From assembly GCA_900544115.1 (NCBI GenBank), contig UQTW01000019.1:1-44274 (forward strand): 44,274 nucleotides of DNA. Direction: 5' to 3'. Below are positions 41,828 to 44,274 of this stretch, piece after piece (position 1 is the stretch's first letter; each line of letters opens with the position of its first letter). A program made the position numbers and the translations under genes. Origin of the DNA: an uncultured Collinsella sp. GTDB lineage: Bacteria > Actinomycetota > Coriobacteriia > Coriobacteriales > Coriobacteriaceae. Below the pieces are notes generated by a model. That model made no database searches, had not been told where the DNA came from, and saw only the letters and a list, made by a program, of their open reading frames with translations.

Positions 41828-43642
41828 ATGTACTGTCGACTTCTTCTCAAACTGATCCTAAGAGACAAGGCCGCATGGATTTGTACGCTCGTTCTCGCTG
41901 CAGCCTTCTCCATCCCCATTGCGTTCAATTCACCCATCTACGGGCCCTTCTTTATGAAGCAGGGCATGCAGGGCTTTGTCGACGCATTCAATACGCGCGC
42001 GCCCCAGGCCAGCGGCACAGACCTATCGCCAGAGCAGCAAGCTGACGCGGAGCTTGCAAGATACGCGAACGCCGCCCTTGCCGCTCAAACCGACGCCGCC
42101 TTTCTCGATTCTGCCGAGAGCTACTACGCGCTCATGGGCGAAGGCTTCCAATCCGGGTCCATCGTGGGAGACCGAGAGACCAATGACGCGGCGCTCGCGT
42201 ATTGCCGTGCCCTGAGCAGCTCCGGCATCACGGATATCCCGGCCTCCGCAAACGACCTGCCATTCCTTTCCTTACTGCCTTACGCCATTGCCACGGCGCC
42301 GTCTTTCCTTCCCTTCATCCCCTTCCTTCTCTCGTCGATACTCGTGCTCGGCGCCACAAGGCCCGGGACCCTGGCGGCAAAGGCGCCCGCGCCCAAATTC
42401 CGGCGCCTTATCCAGATCGTGTTTTCGATAATCGTCGCGGGGACCGCGATGCTCCTCGCCGGCCTCGCACCCGGGGGCATTTACGCCTTGGCCCTAAACG
42501 GCTTCGGGCAAATTGGGTACCCGATCGCCTTCTTCCATGACGGCGCGCTTGCCACCACGACCGCGGGAAACGTCTTCACGACCCTGCTTCTCGCGCTGCT
42601 TGCGGGCGGAACCTTGATATCCGTTTGCTCCGCCGTCCTATCGACCGCAACGAGGCGCGTCCTCGCGGGCCCCCTTACCTCCGCGCTGCTTGTCGCGGCC
42701 CCGGCATTCCCGTTGCTGTCCGATTCGGCGCTGGAGCATAATGCCGTGCTCGGGCTCCTGCCGCTGGCCGTGTTCTCGCCTATCGAGGCAACGGGCTACG
42801 TAGGATGCTTCCCGACAGAATTCATTGGCTCCGGTTCAGGCAGCGCATCGATGCTTGCCGTGGCCCTGGCATACGTCGCGGTCCTTTTTGCGGTCGGCGC
42901 CGTTGCGGCACGTTCGCCCAAACAGGCTGGACCCGCTAAAAAGCACCATGGGCTCGAGCTTCTAGACGCGAGCGTGGGATACGGGAGCACGACGATACTT
43001 TCAATCGGATCGCTTTTCCTGAGCCCGGGAACGGCGGCGGGCCTCGTTGCTCCCAACGGCTCGGGGAAAACCACCCTTCTTGAAGCGCTGTCGGGCCAAT
43101 TTCCCACCCGCATCCGCTCGGGAAGCCTGGCGGCAGACGGAATCTGCCAACGTCGATCAGCCGAATTTGCAGAACTCGTCTACCTGAGCTCTTCGGGCAG
43201 CGCGGATCTCTATCCCACGCTATCGGCCATCGAGCACCTTGCTTTCGTTAGGGAGGCGTGGAAATCGGCCGCCGACATCGACTCGCTCTGCGACTCCCTC
43301 GGAATCTCCCCATATCTCGACAAGCCGACCCGTAAACTCTCGACAGGAATGAAGCAGCAGGTAAAGCTTGCCATGGCGATAGCGACCGATTGCCCGTACC
43401 TCATCCTCGATGAACCGCTGAACGGCCTCGATCCGGGAAAACGGAAAACCTCCTGTGACGCGATGCGCAGCGAGGTGGCGCGGGGACGAAGCGTGCTCAT
43501 TTCAAGCCATCTGCTCGACGACCTGGCAGACCTTACCAACTCGTTCTACTTCATCGAGGCCGGCACGCTCGTGGAAAAGATCAAGTCGTCCTCGCAGACG
43601 CTCAAGCAGGAATACCTCGATACATACGAGGAAGGTGAATGA
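41828..43642 (+). CDS. ABC-2-like permease-ATPase fusion of cassette 2, 604 aa
   Basis: The N-terminal half (1-360) is a membrane module: first helix about 14-34, an extracytoplasmic stretch, and about five more helices. The same motif is present, LNGFGQIGYP (223-232). The C-terminal ATPase (about 375-600) has Walker A APNGSGKTT (408-416), signature LSTGMKQ (504-510), Walker B LILDEP (525-530) and H561. The Q-loop position again lacks Gln (YLSSSGSADLYPTL). As one permease module is fused to one ATPase, the working form is probably a homodimer. The start has GTAGGTG 7 nt upstream. Confidence 0.85.
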   Translation: MYCRLLLKLILRDKAAWICTLVLAAAFSIPIAFNSPIYGPFFMKQGMQGFVDAFNTRAPQASGTDLSPEQQADAELARYANAALAAQTDAAFLDSAESYYALMGEGFQSGSIVGDRETNDAALAYCRALSSSGITDIPASANDLPFLSLLPYAIATAPSFLPFIPFLLSSILVLGATRPGTLAAKAPAPKFRRLIQIVFSIIVAGTAMLLAGLAPGGIYALALNGFGQIGYPIAFFHDGALATTTAGNVFTTLLLALLAGGTLISVCSAVLSTATRRVLAGPLTSALLVAAPAFPLLSDSALEHNAVLGLLPLAVFSPIEATGYVGCFPTEFIGSGSGSASMLAVALAYVAVLFAVGAVAARSPKQAGPAKKHHGLELLDASVGYGSTTILSIGSLFLSPGTAAGLVAPNGSGKTTLLEALSGQFPTRIRSGSLAADGICQRRSAEFAELVYLSSSGSADLYPTLSAIEHLAFVREAWKSAADIDSLCDSLGISPYLDKPTRKLSTGMKQQVKLAMAIATDCPYLILDEPLNGLDPGKRKTSCDAMRSEVARGRSVLISSHLLDDLADLTNSFYFIEAGTLVEKIKSSSQTLKQEYLDTYEEGE

Positions 43643-43643
43643 C

Positions 43644-43988
43644 ATGAAACTATTTGAACAGCTGAAGTCCAACGCGTCGCGCATGGCTGTCTACGCCATC
43701 CTCGTGGCAACGGCTTTATGCGGAATCGCGGCACCCGTCTATGCGCTCAACGGAGAGAAAGGCGATGTCGAACCCGCGTACATGGCTTCGACGGTTAAAG
43801 ACCGGTACAAAGCCTTCTCTGGAGACACGTTTTACGTAGCAGAGTACGACACGACCTACCGTCAGCTTCGCTACAACAAGGGCTACGACTATCTAGGCGC
43901 AGAGGCAATCAGCTATACGTCGGGTTGGTACCGCTCCAACTATGGACACATAACCCAGTTCAAGTGTAACTACCGTGTGTACAACTAA
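43644..43988 (+). CDS. Small Sec-secreted protein of cassette 2, 114 aa
   Basis: Starts 1 nt after the fusion-gene stop, behind GAGGAAGG, so it is co-translated with the exporter. The signal peptide (hydrophobic MAVYAILVATALCGIAA) is cut probably after VYA at about residue 34. The mature part of about 80 residues is strikingly Tyr-rich, has a single Cys and ends in a Tyr-rich segment, CNYRVYN. No family is recognised. In order it is the reverse of cassette 1: the small gene is last. Confidence 0.7.
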   Translation: MKLFEQLKSNASRMAVYAILVATALCGIAAPVYALNGEKGDVEPAYMASTVKDRYKAFSGDTFYVAEYDTTYRQLRYNKGYDYLGAEAISYTSGWYRSNYGHITQFKCNYRVYN

Positions 43989-44006
43989 AGCAACCGGCCG
44001 GGACGA

Positions 44007-44037
44007 GGGGTGACGCAAAAGCGTCGCCCCCGTTTTT
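44007..44037 (+). terminator. Terminator of cassette 2
   Basis: GGGGTGACGC (44007-44016) pairs with GCGTCGCCCC (44021-44030), one U-G wobble, AAAA loop, then CGTTTTT. Confidence 0.9.
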
Positions 44038-44069
44038 AACCATGCCAGCTGAACCTAGTTCAGTTTGGC

Positions 44070-44130
44070 TGATTTCCGATCTCAGCCGAACACATTGAGC
44101 GGAAAGGCCGTTCCCGCAGTCAGTCGAACG
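44070..44130 (+). repeat. Direct repeat copy B, right side of the island
   Basis: The core 44070-44100 is identical to copy A; the shared second block AGGCCGTTCCCGCA follows after 5 bases. GGCTGA (44067-44072) and TCAGCC (44082-44087) make a small inverted repeat over its left end. Confidence 0.8.
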
Positions 44131-44160
44131 TCCCCGGGGCCCTTCTCAGGCCCCGGGGAC
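44130..44160. other. Perfect 12-bp hairpin after repeat copy B
   Basis: GTCCCCGGGGCC and its exact complement flank a 7-nt loop; ATTTT follows a few bases later. It may be a terminator or part of the repeat unit. Nothing coding is supported in 43989-44274. Confidence 0.6.
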
Positions 44161-44222
44161 GGCATTTTCCCAGTTGAAGGAACGGTGGAGATGTGTTTCG
44201 ATGGGTCAGATTCGTGTCGGGT

Positions 44223-44270
44223 TGATTTCCGATCTCAGCCGAACACATTGAGCAAATAGGCCGTTCCCGC
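44223..44270 (+). repeat. Direct repeat copy C at the window end
   Basis: The third copy of the 31-bp core (44223-44253), then five different bases and AGGCCGTTCCCGCA-type sequence (partly in common). It is about 150 bp after copy B; the repeat continues to the window edge. Confidence 0.8.
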
Positions 44271-44274
44271 ACCT

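Noticed and set aside
36258..44274. tRNA gene as the integration target of the island
   Set aside because: No cloverleaf or conserved tRNA arm sequence is recognised next to any repeat copy.
1..44274. CRISPR array
   Set aside because: No regularly spaced short repeats; the direct repeats found are three copies with irregular spacing.

Overview
The window looks like chromosomal DNA of a high-GC gut actinobacterium of the Coriobacteriia, most probably Collinsella or a close relative. This rests on the GC-rich codon use, the spc/alpha ribosomal operon order, zinc-type S14 and zinc-LID adenylate kinase, and an anaerobic urate/purine catabolism locus typical of gut anaerobes. The genus is inferred; no search was run. 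No tRNA, rRNA, CRISPR array or complete insertion sequence was recognised.

Region 1 (about 0.2-11.8 kb) is a purine/urate degradation and selenium-molybdenum hydroxylase maturation locus. A YheO-type PAS/HTH regulator and a fold-type II PLP enzyme are read leftward. Divergently come the M20 hydrolase YgeY, the carbamoyltransferase YgeW, a MocA-like nucleotidyltransferase, the dihydropyrimidinase-like HyuA, YqeC (opposite strand), YqeB, an XdhC-family protein and an NCS2 purine permease. The hydroxylase subunits, ygfK and ssnA are not in the window. Adenine deaminase (ade, 30.6 kb) adds a second purine entry point.

Region 2 (about 11.9-22.7 kb) is the translation core: rplE, rpsN(Z), rpsH, rplF, rplR, rpsE, rpmD, rplO, secY, adk, map, infA, rpmJ, rpsM, rpsK, rpsD, rpoA, rplQ, then a strong terminator and truA. 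The usual upstream genes rplN and rplX are absent; a new promoter and a foldable leader precede rplE instead. A second foldable leader precedes rpmJ.

Region 3 (about 22.8-36.3 kb) holds ordinary chromosomal genes: a GT2-like protein, argR, a class A PBP with a long low-complexity tail, a U32 protein with an Fe-S-type cysteine set, tyrS, ade, two Cof-type HAD phosphatases, citrate synthase and an ACT-domain protein. Several terminators, palindromic intergenic repeats and one attenuator-like hairpin that contains a ribosome binding site lie between them.

Region 4 (about 36.4-44.3 kb) looks like an integrated island. It is bracketed by copies of a direct repeat with a 31-bp identical core and starts with a tyrosine recombinase lacking its N-terminal domains. 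Then come an HTH/DUF2975 regulatory pair and two adjacent cassettes, each made of a small Sec-secreted protein and an ABC-2-like exporter. Cassette 1 has a double-length permease and a separate ATPase; cassette 2 has one permease module fused to its ATPase. All three permease modules share the motif NGxGxxxYP. This resembles bacteriocin/immunity loci of the lactococcin 972 type in layout, but the small proteins are not recognised family members. It is the best candidate here for an undescribed system.
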